A program made the translations under genes and the position numbers. This document shows, piece after piece, positions 46,520 to 56,009 of a stretch of 64,000 nt of DNA (position 1 is its first letter; each line of letters starts with the position of its first letter). The stretch spans positions 40,710,650-40,774,649 of the forward strand of contig OX381715.1 of NCBI GenBank assembly GCA_947462335.1, read 5' to 3'. The notes beneath the pieces are model-generated. The model was given only the letters and a program-made list of their open reading frames with translations. It made no database searches and was not told the DNA's origin. This DNA is from Harmothoe impar (lineage: Eukaryota > Annelida > Polychaeta > Phyllodocida > Polynoidae).

Positions 46520-46700
46520 CCGTCTTGATGCAGCAATGCAGCCCCAGTGAGTAACTCGCCTGTGCTATATTGGTGCATTATGCTGACCCTTCGGGAGTGT
46601 CTTGTCCCCATAGCATTGGCATGATGCTTGAATGCAGCACTGGCGAGTTACTCGCCAGGGCTGCATTCACGACGACAAAGGCATCAATACACTATGGGTT
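46520..46700. mobile_element. family A element near a cyclase exon
   Basis: GATGCAGCAATGCAGCCCCA, GTGAGTAACTCGCCTGTGC, CTTCGGGAGTGTCTTG, GGCGAGTTACTCGCCAGGGC and ATACACTATGGGTTAA. The left terminal repeat is lost. It ends about 35 bp before the exon at 46737, so it contributes sequence close to the branch-point region. Confidence 0.75.
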
Positions 46701-46736
46701 AAATGATTACTAATTTCCCGTTTCTCACTGCTGTAG

Positions 46737-46864
46737 GAGAACCACTGTTTGCGGATTAAGATCCTGGGTGACTGCTACTACTGTGTCTCGGGGCTGCCCG
46801 AGTCGCGTCCCGACCACGCACACTGCGCCGTGGAGATGGGGCTCGACATGATAGAAGCCATAAC
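46737..46864 (+). CDS. ADCY1: adenylate cyclase exon: second metal-binding loop of C1a
   Basis: A 128-bp exon (42 codons plus two bases) between acceptor CTCACTGCTGTAG and donor GTGAGT. It encodes [40 protein letters not shown] and AI. The aspartate of LGDCYYC is the second metal-binding residue and is present. The last two bases (AC) join the next exon's G to give threonine. All core motifs expected for an active C1a half are kept. Confidence 0.96.
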
Positions 46865-47281
46865 GTGAGTACCCGTTTTATGTCATTATGTGAGCAGCCA
46901 GGTGGATAGGATGCTTCATGCTGAGAAGTGGGCATTATCCTTTTTTATTAAAAAGTGATCTTATTGCAACCTTCTGATCAAATTAGAAATTAGCAACATA
47001 GATAACATATAAATCTGATTTTTTTTCTGCCAATGATCTGAGCAATGGAAGGAAATGTCGATTTTGTCATTATTAGCTACAATTTTCTATTTTTAGGCCA
47101 CAGTTCATGAAATACTGCAAACAAAAAAGCTGTTTTGGAGAAGAAATGAGGAATTAATGAATGAACAATTGAAATTGATAGAATGAAATGAGGTAAGATT
47201 GTTCCGTAAAAGTTATTCTTAATTGTTGACTGTTAGCATGGCCCTTCTAGCTCATATGCCTCCTCATGTCTCGTCCCCCAG

Positions 47282-47440
47282 GGCTGTCCGTGAGATCACG
47301 GACGTGGACCTCAACATGCGGGTGGGTATCCACACGGGCCGGGTGCTGTGCGGCATACTCGGCCTCAAGAAGTGGCAGTACGACGTGTGGAGTGATGACG
47401 TCACACTAGCCTACCACGTGGAGACGGCAGGCGTGCCTGG
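47282..47440 (+). CDS. ADCY1: adenylate cyclase exon: RVGIHTG region of C1a
   Basis: A 159-bp exon (one base, 52 codons, two bases) between acceptor TCTCGTCCCCCAG and donor GTAAGT. It encodes [40 protein letters not shown] and [12 protein letters not shown]. Where membrane cyclases usually read DVTLANHMEAGG, this exon reads [12 protein letters not shown]: the normally conserved asparagine codon is TAC. Two further changes lie in the next few residues. The exon ends mid-glycine; the continuation (VHITK... in the family) is not found in the remaining 16.5 kb of the window, so the following intron is at least that long or an exon was missed. Confidence 0.95.
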
Positions 47441-47744
47441 GTAAGTCCCGGATGTGCTATATTTAGATATAGGCAGTTGTTATAAAGAAGCCAATTTTGC
47501 CAATTTTGCCAATTTTTTTTCAGAGTGTTCTACGATATAGCCAATGTTCTCTGGCTAGTTTTTCGGAGAATTCTTGCTTGAGAGTTGAGCCAACTGCAAA
47601 GATGAATGAAAGTGAAATCATTAAAGAAAAATACATAGTATGACAAAACCGACCATAGTGAAACACGCCCCTTAGATGACTGTTCAAATACAAACAATGA
47701 ACGGTTACCAGTTATATATGTAAGATTTTGATGACATGCTATTA

Positions 47745-48060
47745 ACCCTTTAAGTAGGGCTTCATGCCCATTGGTTACTTTGATGCACCAAGGTAGCTCA
47801 ACCTAACGGTGCTGCGATAAACACCATAGCAGCCCTTCATGATTGTATCAACCCAGCAGGGTCAGCGTGAGTGCATGAATCTACTGTAGATTTACAGTAG
47901 ATTCTACTGTTTACCTACAAGCAACTGTACACCTACGGTAGAATCTACTGTACACCTAGAGTAGAATCTACTGTACACCTACAAAAATGGCAACCAACTC
48001 TTTACAGTAAAAGTTACTTGTCAAGGCTGCATTCATGCATCATGATTACCGGCTATAGTG
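47745..48060. mobile_element. family A element interrupted by family E arms
   Basis: TTAACCCTTTAAGTAGGGCT opens the copy and GGCTGCATTCATGCATCATG resumes it after 48010. The inserted part, 47877-48012, is a chain of TAGAATCTACTGTA words. The right terminal repeat is not preserved. Confidence 0.7.
47877..48012. mobile_element. palindromic CTACTGTA element nested in family A
   Basis: CTACTGTAGATTTACAGTAG, TAGAATCTACTGTACACC (twice) and a closing CTCTTTACAGTAA. It resembles the arms of family E at 27422 but lacks the SINE-bearing middle. Highly self-complementary. Confidence 0.7.
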
Positions 48061-48538
48061 CCCCTATTCTGCGCCTACCGGGTTGAAGCACTCACCCCTA
48101 ACTTTCTCTTTTTTTAATACGGCCAATTGCCTCCTAAGCAATGGATCAGCGGGATAAACACATTGAGAGGATAACACATATAACATATAACTGAAAATTG
48201 ATCCCAGTTAAGGAAAGCTTCGCCATCCAGTTATCATGTTACAATTTCAATTTCTCTATAAAATGCCGAAGTGCTAATTTGTGTGGACGCAGTTCAATAA
48301 ATTGAAATTGAACAGCTCTACTCTGTAGAATTGGTCCAATTTGAGGAAACCATTGATGCTTGTGGAAAGTCTCCTTTCCCCTACTTAGATAAAACTAATT
48401 TAGAGAGGCAGTGCTGTCAGGTCCATACATGACTGCATCCCACCCCCATCTCTCTGCGCACAATCGATATAACTAGGTTGTTCTGCTCTCTCCTTTGATG
48501 GTATTTCCGCGGCTGCACAAAAGAGTGCCTTTATGTAA

Positions 48539-48782
48539 CCATTTAAGGGCCGCATGATGCTTTCATATGCGGTGCCCTTTGCCGTCATGATGCATGAATT
48601 CAGCCCTGGAGAGTAACTGCATTCTTATATGCAGAATCCCAACTCTTTAAGGGTGTATCAGCCCCATAGGGTCAGCATGATGCTTGAATACAACCCTGGC
48701 GAGTTACTCACCAGGGTTGAATTCATGCATTATTCTGACAAATGAGCATAATGCATTAAAGCACTATATGGTCCTTAAAGGG
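48539..48782. mobile_element. family A element
   Basis: CCATTTAAGGGCCGCATGAT at the left, ATATGGTCCTTAAAGG at the right followed by TTAT. GGCGAGTTACTCACCAGGG is one surviving palindrome; the first is reduced. Confidence 0.82.
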
Positions 48783-48939
48783 TTATTTTCTCCAACACTA
48801 CCCCTAGTTCCGTACACTAACATTGATTTTAGTAGGCACAGGTGTGATGGGGCAGATTGGGAAATACTCACAATAGATAGAATATAGACTGCCAAAGGAG
48901 ATATGTGTGCATTGATATTCTTTGGTTCTCTTTACAACC

Positions 48940-49660
48940 GATCACTCCGTCACTATAGTCTAACCAAGTTAGTCATTTTTGGCACCCTATACGACCAACC
49001 TAGGTTGTTAATATTGTTAGGTTTGTCAGTACCAACCAACTTCATTTCAATTTACCAGAGGCCTTTGGCCTCTGGCGAATCGCATCGCTACCCCACCCCC
49101 TCTCCACTACTCCTCACTGAGCCCCTCCCCCTCCCTCCCACTGACCTGCGTGACCTAGATGCTCCCTCTCGAGTCTATGGTCACCCTGCTCTGCCCTGAT
49201 GTAGCTTCACAGTGCATGGAGTAACTGGCAGGGCCCCAGTGTAGAATCCAACATGGCACCCTCCATGGAGGTTGGCCGGCCACAGAACAGCCGTGCGTTC
49301 ATTGTAAGTGTTCCTAACTAATAAGTCCTTTTGAGTAAGGCATTAGTCGTATGTTCCTATGCCTCAGTCATTAATTTTTTTGAATAGCCCTTGGTCATTC
49401 CCAACCAACATCCCTGTTATGAGGGTCGACTCCTAAATTCGACATGGCAACATGGCCTTTTCTTAAAATCGACATGTGACATAAGCCCTAGTGATATGAG
49501 ACATGAGTCTTAAAAAGATAGTAACATAGGGCATGGACATTTCTTAAAATCGACATGGGACATCTATATCGATTTTCCCCATCTATATCCCCCCCATGAC
49601 TAGCCTCGGTTAGCCACTTCAGACTAAGGGCAGGGTCATCTAGATTTTCTGTGTAGAGGT
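48940..49660 (-). mobile_element. family D element with two insertions
   Basis: Family D sequence (CTATACGACCAACCTAGGTT; CTAATAAGTCCTTTTGAG; GTTAGCCACTTCAGACTAAG) is split by a GC-rich piece at about 49058-49317 and by a second piece at about 49430-49600. The second is built of AAAATCGACATGNGACAT repeats. The total is more than twice the normal length. Confidence 0.65.
49058..49317 (+). other. GC-rich insertion with exon-like end inside family D
   Basis: About 260 bp starting at the palindrome AGAGGCCTTTGGCCTCT, including a C-rich stretch. It ends in an ATG-initiated frame (MAPSMEVGRPQNSRAFI) that runs straight into GTAAGTG, a good splice donor. It could be a captured first exon or an unknown gene's exon, or chance. 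No homology is recognised. Confidence 0.3.
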
Positions 49661-50099
49661 CTAGAAAGGTGCAGGTGTGATGCAGGATCCTATTAAACCA
49701 TTAGAACCAACCTGATGCCTTAACGCACTATGTCATATTCTGATGACACACTTCAAAGGGTCGGCTCAATGTACCATGCACGGGTACAGGAAAACATTAT
49801 TTATCGGCATCTCTATACTATAGGGGTGATTTAATACCTCTCAATAGAGGTTCAGGAAGGCAGAGGTTACCAGGGTAGCCGCCTGCACAGATAATCATAG
49901 GACTCTAGAACTTAGTCAATACAGTGTAGCCTATGACGGCCGAGTTATCTTACCATCTCTTACTGCAACTTGTTATGTAACCTACACTAGGCCGCTGTAC
50001 CTGTACTCTTATAGTCCTCTGGTCACCACAGGGGCTCTGGTGTCAGGTTCCACCGTCCTGGCTAAGGACGGTTCCTGGGTCGTCATGGGCTATACTGAA

Positions 50100-50305
50100 T
50101 AGCGATGGACCTGCTTATAGCATGGTTAGTTAATACTCTCATGTATAGTGGCCAACCCACCTTAGCCATTCCATGCCATCAGTATATGGCTAAGTCTTTT
50201 TGGGTAAGGCCTTTTGTTTTGCCTTAGTCATTTTTGAATAATCCCTATGACTAACCTGGGCTAGCCACTACAGACTAAAGTCCGGATCATTTAGAATATC
50301 AGTGT
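50100..50305 (-). mobile_element. family D element, partial
   Basis: GTGGCCAACCCACCTTAGCC, AAGTCTTTTTGGGTAAGG, GGGCTAGCCACTACAGACTA and GGATCATTTAGAATATC are family D in reverse. The interior is shortened. Confidence 0.65.
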
Positions 50306-50759
50306 ATAAAGAATAAACTGACATAAAGACTAGGTATAAAATAAGAATTAGACAGACATTTTCTTTTTAAGATGGGAGCACTATACATGATAGTCTGTAT
50401 GCCTATCCAACTAAGAGCTTATTCCAGAACAGAAATCAATTCAAAATGAAATAACCTATTGTGGGACAGTTTAAATTAGTATATCTCAAAGCTAACCTAT
50501 CCACCCTCTCACCCTATAGTCACCCTATTTAACCCTGCCTCTAAACAAAGAAAACAAATGGAGAACGTATTGAATCTAGGCCTCCCCGCGAATCCTCAGT
50601 TAATCTAAAAGTACTAAATCCTCTTTCAAAAGCCTCCCTGTCCGTGTAGAGGTTGAACGTTGCTCATATATTATAGAGTCGTGGGTGCACCAGGGACTCC
50701 TGTGCCCAACCCCTAGATTGTAATGAGCAGCTCATTGTGCCAAGATGCCAGGTAATAGA

Positions 50760-51007
50760 CCTTTAAGGTTGGTATGTCATTATAAGATGACATTTATTGT
50801 CAGAATGCAGCAATGCAGGCCCAGTGAGTAACCCGCCAGTGCTGCATTGGTGCATCATGCCGACCTTTTTGGGAGTGTCTTAATCCCGTAGGGTCAGCAT
50901 GATGCTTGAATGCAGCACTGGCGAATTACTCTTCAGGGCTGCATTTAAGCATCATGACGACCAAAGGCATGATACATTAATTAATGCATTATGCTGTCCT
51001 AAAGGGG
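50760..51007. mobile_element. family A element
   Basis: CCTTTAAGGTTGGTATGTC at the left, TTATGCTGTCCTAAAGGGG at the right. GTGAGTAACCCGCCAGTGC and GGCGAATTACTCTTCAGGGC are the two palindromes, each with one or two changes. Confidence 0.82.
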
Positions 51008-51221
51008 TAGTGCCCAATCCGGGGCAGATCCCAGAGGCCACCGCAGACAGAGGCTCTAGGGGATTGAACTCCGCCCACAGGGTCGGTCTGTGCAGCTGTG
51101 GGACCCATAAACCTGGTTTCATATTGACAAAGAATCTTTTTCAAACTTTTTCTACTGGAAAATTTCGGAATTTGACCTCGAAATTTCATATCTAGAGTGG
51201 TTTGACATTTCGCCATCTCTT

Positions 51222-52007
51222 TAAGGTGGGTCGCTACCCTTGGGGCAAAGTCACTGAAAGTTAATAGAATCTCGCAATTCTCTTTTAAAAGCAGTTTAAA
51301 TCATAAAGAAATAGGGGGTCCCGATCTCCTTTTTTAGATATCGATTTTTTTTTAATTTAAGTATTTTATTTTTTTCTGAAAATGAGAAAATAGTATGAAA
51401 ACTTCCATGATTTCTTTTCATATCAACCATTATGCGCAAAAATGTAAAACATCACATGTGAAACACATATATGTTCCCCTTTGCTGAAAAATAATTTTAC
51501 AGTTTTACGCCATGGCGTTTGGTGTAAAAATATGATTTTTCGGGAAAGAGTACAAGGACTCGCTCAGAAAATAGTTCAGATTATTTGCTAACAATATCAT
51601 ATGAAAGTAATTTTGATAGGGGGTCCCGGACATGTTTTCAGCGTTTTGGACCTTTGAAAATGATAAATAATGCCCGAAAATGACTAAATCAAACATATGG
51701 CATTGCATGATGGGTAAAATGGCAAAAATCAATGTATAAAACGGTCATGATGTATACCCTTTGAGTAATATCATAGCATCTGTATTAAATAGTAAATATC
51801 TGTAATGTACTTGCTCATGTTTAAAAAAAAGAAATATTATCAGTTAGCAATATATCAAATATTCAAAGTATTACTAAATGCACAACTTTGCTTGAAATGA
51901 TCTAAATCTTAAACACAGTTTAGGGAATATATATAATGTATCTGGCTATTAGCTGATTCTGATAGATTTAAGAATTTGAAGAAATCAATGGGTAGCGATC
52001 CACCTAA
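51222..52007. mobile_element. family C element, 0.79 kb
   Basis: The left end TAAGGTGGGTCGCTACCCTT is matched by GGGTAGCGATCCACCTAA. The AT-rich interior shares CATTGCATGATGGGTAAA and GACTAAATCAAA with 6069-6955 and GGGGGTCCCGA-type phrases with 29074-29869. Non-coding. Confidence 0.88.
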
Positions 52008-52069
52008 AATAGAATTTCGACATTTCTACGCTTGAATTGGTGTGTTCTAGAGTTGGGAATATATATCCC

Positions 52070-52310
52070 TGTCTCTGTCTGTCTGCCTACTCCTGCTTTT
52101 TCTCCCTCTTCCCCATCTCTCTCCCTCTTCCCCCTTCCTTCCTTCCCTCCCCCCCCCCCCTTCATTCCCTCCCTCCTCCTTCCCCTTATTTCCCTCTCAT
52201 TGCCCCCTTCCCTCCCTCCTCCTTGCTTCCCTCTTCCACCTTCCTTATCTTTACCCTATCACCCTTCCCCCTCTTCCATCTTACTGTCCTACCTTCATTG
52301 CCTCGCCCTA
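52070..52310. repeat. polypyrimidine (CCT/CTT-rich) tract
   Basis: About 240 bp almost entirely C and T on the + strand, with short repeats such as CTTCCTTCCCTCCC and CCCTCCCTCCTCCTT. It keeps two + frames open (119 and 140 residues). A low-complexity tract able in principle to form triplex structures. Confidence 0.9.
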
Positions 52311-52459
52311 GACTTCGGACAGCTGCTTCATGCTTTGAACCACAGCTTCTACGGCCCCACCTCCCCCTCTCCCCACATCCACAATCACTGACAATGGACT
52401 GGGTCGGAGATCACACAGTCTTACAGAGCAATTACCTCACCCTTAGAGGTAGTCTTTAG
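52311..52459 (+). other. exon-like segment after the pyrimidine tract (weak)
   Basis: The tract ends in CCTCGCCCTAG, an acceptor-like site, followed by GC-rich sequence open in two frames (one reading DFGQLLHALNHSFYGP then a stop at 52388). Composition hints at coding DNA, but nothing is recognised and the tract itself would create a false acceptor. Confidence 0.2.
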
Positions 52460-52727
52460 TATGGGACCTTTAGCCTTCATACGGCTGCGGAATGGGTCCT
52501 TGACATACCACATTCTTGTCCATCCTTTCCTAGTACCCTTTTTACCTTACTGGTACTAAGAAGACTCACTGGTTCCCATAATAACTCGCTGCCCTATAGT
52601 GGTTCCACTAAAACCAAGGTCATATGCATAAACATATCATAATAAAGGTCCCCTACCTCTCGCTTGGTCTAATTAGCCATTTGAGGGTAGTACATGTATT
52701 GTGTTTTCATCAAGGTTTATTATACAC

Positions 52728-53200
52728 TGTCCCCTTTTGTCGGCAGGGTGAGTGAATGTAGTACTAGCTCGCCGGTGCATTCATGCTGACTTTACGGAGG
52801 GCCGGCATGATGCATTCATGCATCATCGACGAATTTATCACCAGCACTGCATTGATGCATCACCATGATAAATGACCATGGAACATTGAGACAGCATCTC
52901 AGAGGCGTAGGAAGCAACTCTTCATTGGGGGGGGGGGGCCATGGGGGCCCATTCCAACCAGTTTTAAGCGTCGGCTTTTATGCATGGCTTTTATGTATGC
53001 TTATATTGGAGTTATATAGAAAAGTAGTATTTGAGCCCCCTTTAATTCCGATTAGGGGCCCAGACCCCTGAACCCCACTTTTTCCTATGTGGGAGAGGAA
53101 AGATTTGAGAATTATGTGTATTATAGTATATATGGTCCTGACAAATTTTTGGGGGACCTCCCCCCCCTTTTCCTACGCCACTGCATCTGCCCTTAAAGGG
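52728..53200. mobile_element. family A element split by a later insertion
   Basis: GGCATGATGCATTCATGCAT, ATCACCAGCACTGCATTG and, after the insertion, CTGCCCTTAAAGGG and TTAA at 53201-53204. The left terminal repeat is worn away. The insertion occupies 52900-53183. Confidence 0.75.
52900..53183. mobile_element. 284-bp hAT-like element with CATCT duplication
   Basis: The left end CAGAGGCGTAGGAA and right end TTCCTACGCCACTG are inverted repeats differing at one base. CATCT is present at 52895-52899 and 53184-53188, consistent with a 5-bp target duplication. The CAGNGGCGTAG start is common among hAT-type elements, though most make 8-bp duplications, so the superfamily is open. Confidence 0.8.
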
Positions 53201-53654
53201 TTAACGATGGATAGTCATGGCAGTACGATTGTTGCTAGCTAGCTGTACCACACCTAAGGGAGTGGTCATTTTTAAACAACAGGGTTTGGAGTGGTGGAAT
53301 TTTGCTGTTTTGTGCAGGCACGCCAAAATAGTTTTTCAGACCACTCCTATGAGAGTGGTCCAATCTATTTCTGCCGCCCGCCCCCTACCAAGAGTGTTCA
53401 AATCTATCCTGGCCGACCCTTTTTCGTGCTAAAGGGTTTAATTTTCTTTGGTCCCTGTTTGCCCATCCCCTACAAATCCCACTAACCTCTTCCCCCCCCC
53501 CCCCCGTGTTGTATAAAACTGACTATTCCCCGAGAAGGCCCATCAGGCCCTGTTTGCGCCCACCCAGCAGGCGTCAAGGAGGCGTTCAGCAGCAGGGCCT
53601 GCCTCCAACCCTGATCACTTCCCGACATACTATGGGGCGGGTAACCCTTACCGA

Positions 53655-53845
53655 CCACACAGTGCTTTAGCCGCATGATACGGCATGATACCTTATTGCA
53701 TGACGCCCTTAGATCGTCATGATGCATGAATGGAGCCCTGGTCAGTAACTCACCAGTGCTGGATTCAAGCATCGTGCCAACCCTACAGTGTTTAGACCCT
53801 CACGTGGGGTCGGCATGATGCACCAATGCAGCACCGGCGAGTTAC
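53655..53845. mobile_element. family A element, 3' truncated
   Basis: ACAGTGCTTTAGCCGCATGA, CATGACGCCCTTAGATCGTC, GGTCAGTAACTCACCAGTGC and GCACCGGCGAGTTACT are present. The copy stops in the middle of the second palindrome, where an ATAAGCC-type fragment (53850-53930) begins. Confidence 0.7.
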
Positions 53846-53944
53846 TGTGGGCCCATCCTCTAAGCTTCACCGGCAATCTCATTATGGCGACTTTAGTTCC
53901 GTAGTGTACATCTAAAAACTCGCGTAATGGCACTATTAACTATA

Positions 53945-54010
53945 ATATATATGACTAACCTGGGAAAGCCATTTCAGACTTAGGCCTGGAATATTTAGAT
54001 TATCAGTGTT
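53945..54010 (-). mobile_element. family D end fragment
   Basis: GACTAACCTGGGAAAGCCAT, TTCAGACTTAGGCCTGG and ATATTTAGATTATCAGTG: one terminal region only. Confidence 0.6.
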
Positions 54011-54514
54011 AGGCTGGGTTTGGGGTACTTTAGGCTGGTTCTATGTGGGTTCAGTAAGAGACAGACAGGTGCTTTAGGTTGGGTTAAGGTGAAGGAGATA
54101 AGTGTGAGGCTTTAGGGAGGTAAATGGGGTTAAACATGCCTGGTGTAGGTCTGTAGAGGCTGGGAATGTAAATGGGAATACACTAGTTCCCTCAGCTGCT
54201 GGCAATGCTGTCAAATACAGTCTATAGTAGATTCCTGAGGTGTTGGCAATAGCTATGTTATCTGGGCAGTAAACCCAGAAGAAGAAAGCCTGAGACTATT
54301 ATAGGCCTATGCTAAAACTGAATTATGTACAGTATAGCTGATTGGATCTCAAAACGGATAGAAGGAATACTTATTATCTAAGTATGTTTTAACATAAAGC
54401 CTAGCAAAGCCATTGGAGGTATGCCGTAGTAGAGTATTATGCTTCACAGGGGTGGGAATCTAAAGTGGACCATTAGGGAAAAAGGGTTCTGGGGAGTGGT
54501 TGGCTCACTGTGCC
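54011..54514. other. DNA without recognised features
   Basis: G-rich phrases (TTAGGCTGGGTTTGGGG, TTAGGTTGGGTTAAGG) recur loosely between 54008 and 54140. No gene recognised. Confidence 0.4.
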
Positions 54515-54755
54515 CCCTTTAAGCATGGCACAATGATTTAATGCATCATGCCCTTGGTCGTCATGCTGCATGAATGAAGCCCTGATGAGTAACTCGCCAG
54601 CGCTGCATGAATGCATCATGCTGACCTTAGTGGGTGAATACACTCCATGAGGGTCAGCATGATGCACCAATGCAGCCCCGTTGTGTTGCTCGCCATGGCT
54701 GCATTGGTGCATCATGAAGATAAATGTATTTCTGTGACATGCCATCCTTAAAGGG
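54515..54755. mobile_element. family A element, well preserved
   Basis: CCCTTTAAGCATGGCACAAT at the left, GACATGCCATCCTTAAAGGG at the right and TTAA at 54756-54759. First palindrome GATGAGTAACTCGCCAGCGC, second TGTGTTGCTCGCCATGG, each with flanking ATGATGC/GCATCAT arms. The 220-residue reverse-strand frame (54473-55135) crosses it and carries the conserved words of the element (LVHHADPHG, QHDDQGHDAL) seen in many copies, so it is element translation. Confidence 0.9.
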
Positions 54756-55084
54756 TTAAACATACACCATTCTGACATCCTCCCCATGTTTACCGCAGTA
54801 TAGGAAGAACTCGAGTCGGTCCACAATAATTTGAGATAACATACACAAAGGGGTTGTTGGGAGTAAGCACTCGCGGTGTTTGGAAATACTGTGAGGGAAA
54901 AAGATATAATATAGGCGCCCTCTGCTAGCTGTTGTTGTGGGTGGACTATATCTGGACCTGAGCTTGGTGGAGTCAGAATGCTTCTACTATAAGGTACTGA
55001 AGGTCCTGATTGTACCTCACTATTGCAGTCTCCAGTACAACACAAGCAGTGGGGCAGCAAACCCATCTCCTGAGCGATCGCAAT

Positions 55085-55325
55085 TATCATGAATTCTTGC
55101 ATATAAGCCTGACTCACGCATAAGCTGCACCCCAAGTTTGGGCCGATTCTATAAGCCGCACTGGCGATCTGATTATGATGACTTCAGTACTGTACTATAG
55201 CACCAAAAACTCGCGTATAAGCTGCACCCCCACTCTGTGCTGTAAGCAGCACTGGCAATCTGACTCGCGTACTAGCCGCGGCTTCTACACAATAACTTAT
55301 GGTAGGACTTACACGAGGTTTGAAA
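55085..55325. mobile_element. ATAAGCC/AAGCTGCACC-type element relic
   Basis: Repeated words: CACGCATAAGCTGCACCCC, CTATAAGCCGCACTGGCGAT, CGCGTATAAGCTGCACCCCC and CTCGCGTACTAGCCGCGGC. It appears to be an inverted-repeat element with internal subrepeats; the terminal repeat GTAGGACTTACACGAGG is on the right. Confidence 0.55.
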
Positions 55326-55336
55326 CAAACTGTTCT

Positions 55337-55537
55337 TGTGTAAATGTAGATATTTTCGCGCATGTAAATTTTCACGGATTGGCTATCAAGTACAATTTCG
55401 CGCGGATTTAAATTTGCGGTTAGTGGTTACATAACTACATAGGATAAATATTTGCGCTGAACATATTTAAACGGATTTTCATTTCCGCAAAAATCGCGAA
55501 AATAAGTACAGCGCGAAATATCATACGTCTACAGTAA
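55337..55537. mobile_element. 200-bp element with TTTCGCGC ends
   Basis: The left end GTAAATGTAGATATTTTCGC and right end GCGAAATATCATACGTCTAC are imperfect inverted repeats, with CGCGCGGATTTAAATTTGCG inside. Non-coding. Confidence 0.65.
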
Positions 55538-55645
55538 TGAATGCAGCCCTGATGAGGCATTATGCTTACCCTTAAAGGCTGATACACTCCTGAAGGGTCA
55601 TCCTGATGAATGAATGATGTATGCATCCTTGGTGAATGGACTCAA
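55538..55645. mobile_element. family A fragment
   Basis: ATGAATGCAGCCCTGATGAG, CTTACCCTTAAAGGCTGATA, ACTCCTGAAGGGTCATCC and GATGAATGAATG. Middle and right end missing. Confidence 0.6.
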
Positions 55646-56009
55646 AGTGCTATTATGATAACCCTCATAAGGGTCTCTATGATCCTTGAATGCAGTTTTA
55701 AGCATTTTGTACAAGTGTGGGTAGGGGGGGGTCTTGACATATATCTTATAAATTCACTAGCTACCTGAGGTAATAAGGCCTGAGAGCCAGGTGATGACAT
55801 TTTTAAACCCAACCTAGAGTTAGGCAAGCACACAACGCCGTTTTTAGGCTATGCCAAAAAACTTAAGGAAACATCACTAAGTAACTTGGGAGGACTCCAG
55901 ATGGAATTGGAGTGATGTAAGGGACAACAAGAAGTGAGGAGATGAAGAAGTAGGGTTATCGATAGTGTAGGAGAGAGCCAGGGCACTTAAACGGTACAAT
56001 ATGGTAAGC

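Noticed and set aside
26892..47440. Adenylate cyclase pseudogene
   Set aside because: All five exons are open, phases join, splice sites are canonical and both metal aspartates are kept. One odd residue is not enough to call it dead.
54473..55135. 220-residue reverse-strand open frame as a gene
   Set aside because: Its recognisable words repeat in translations of many other family A copies, and the rest crosses unrelated DNA. It is the element read in one frame.
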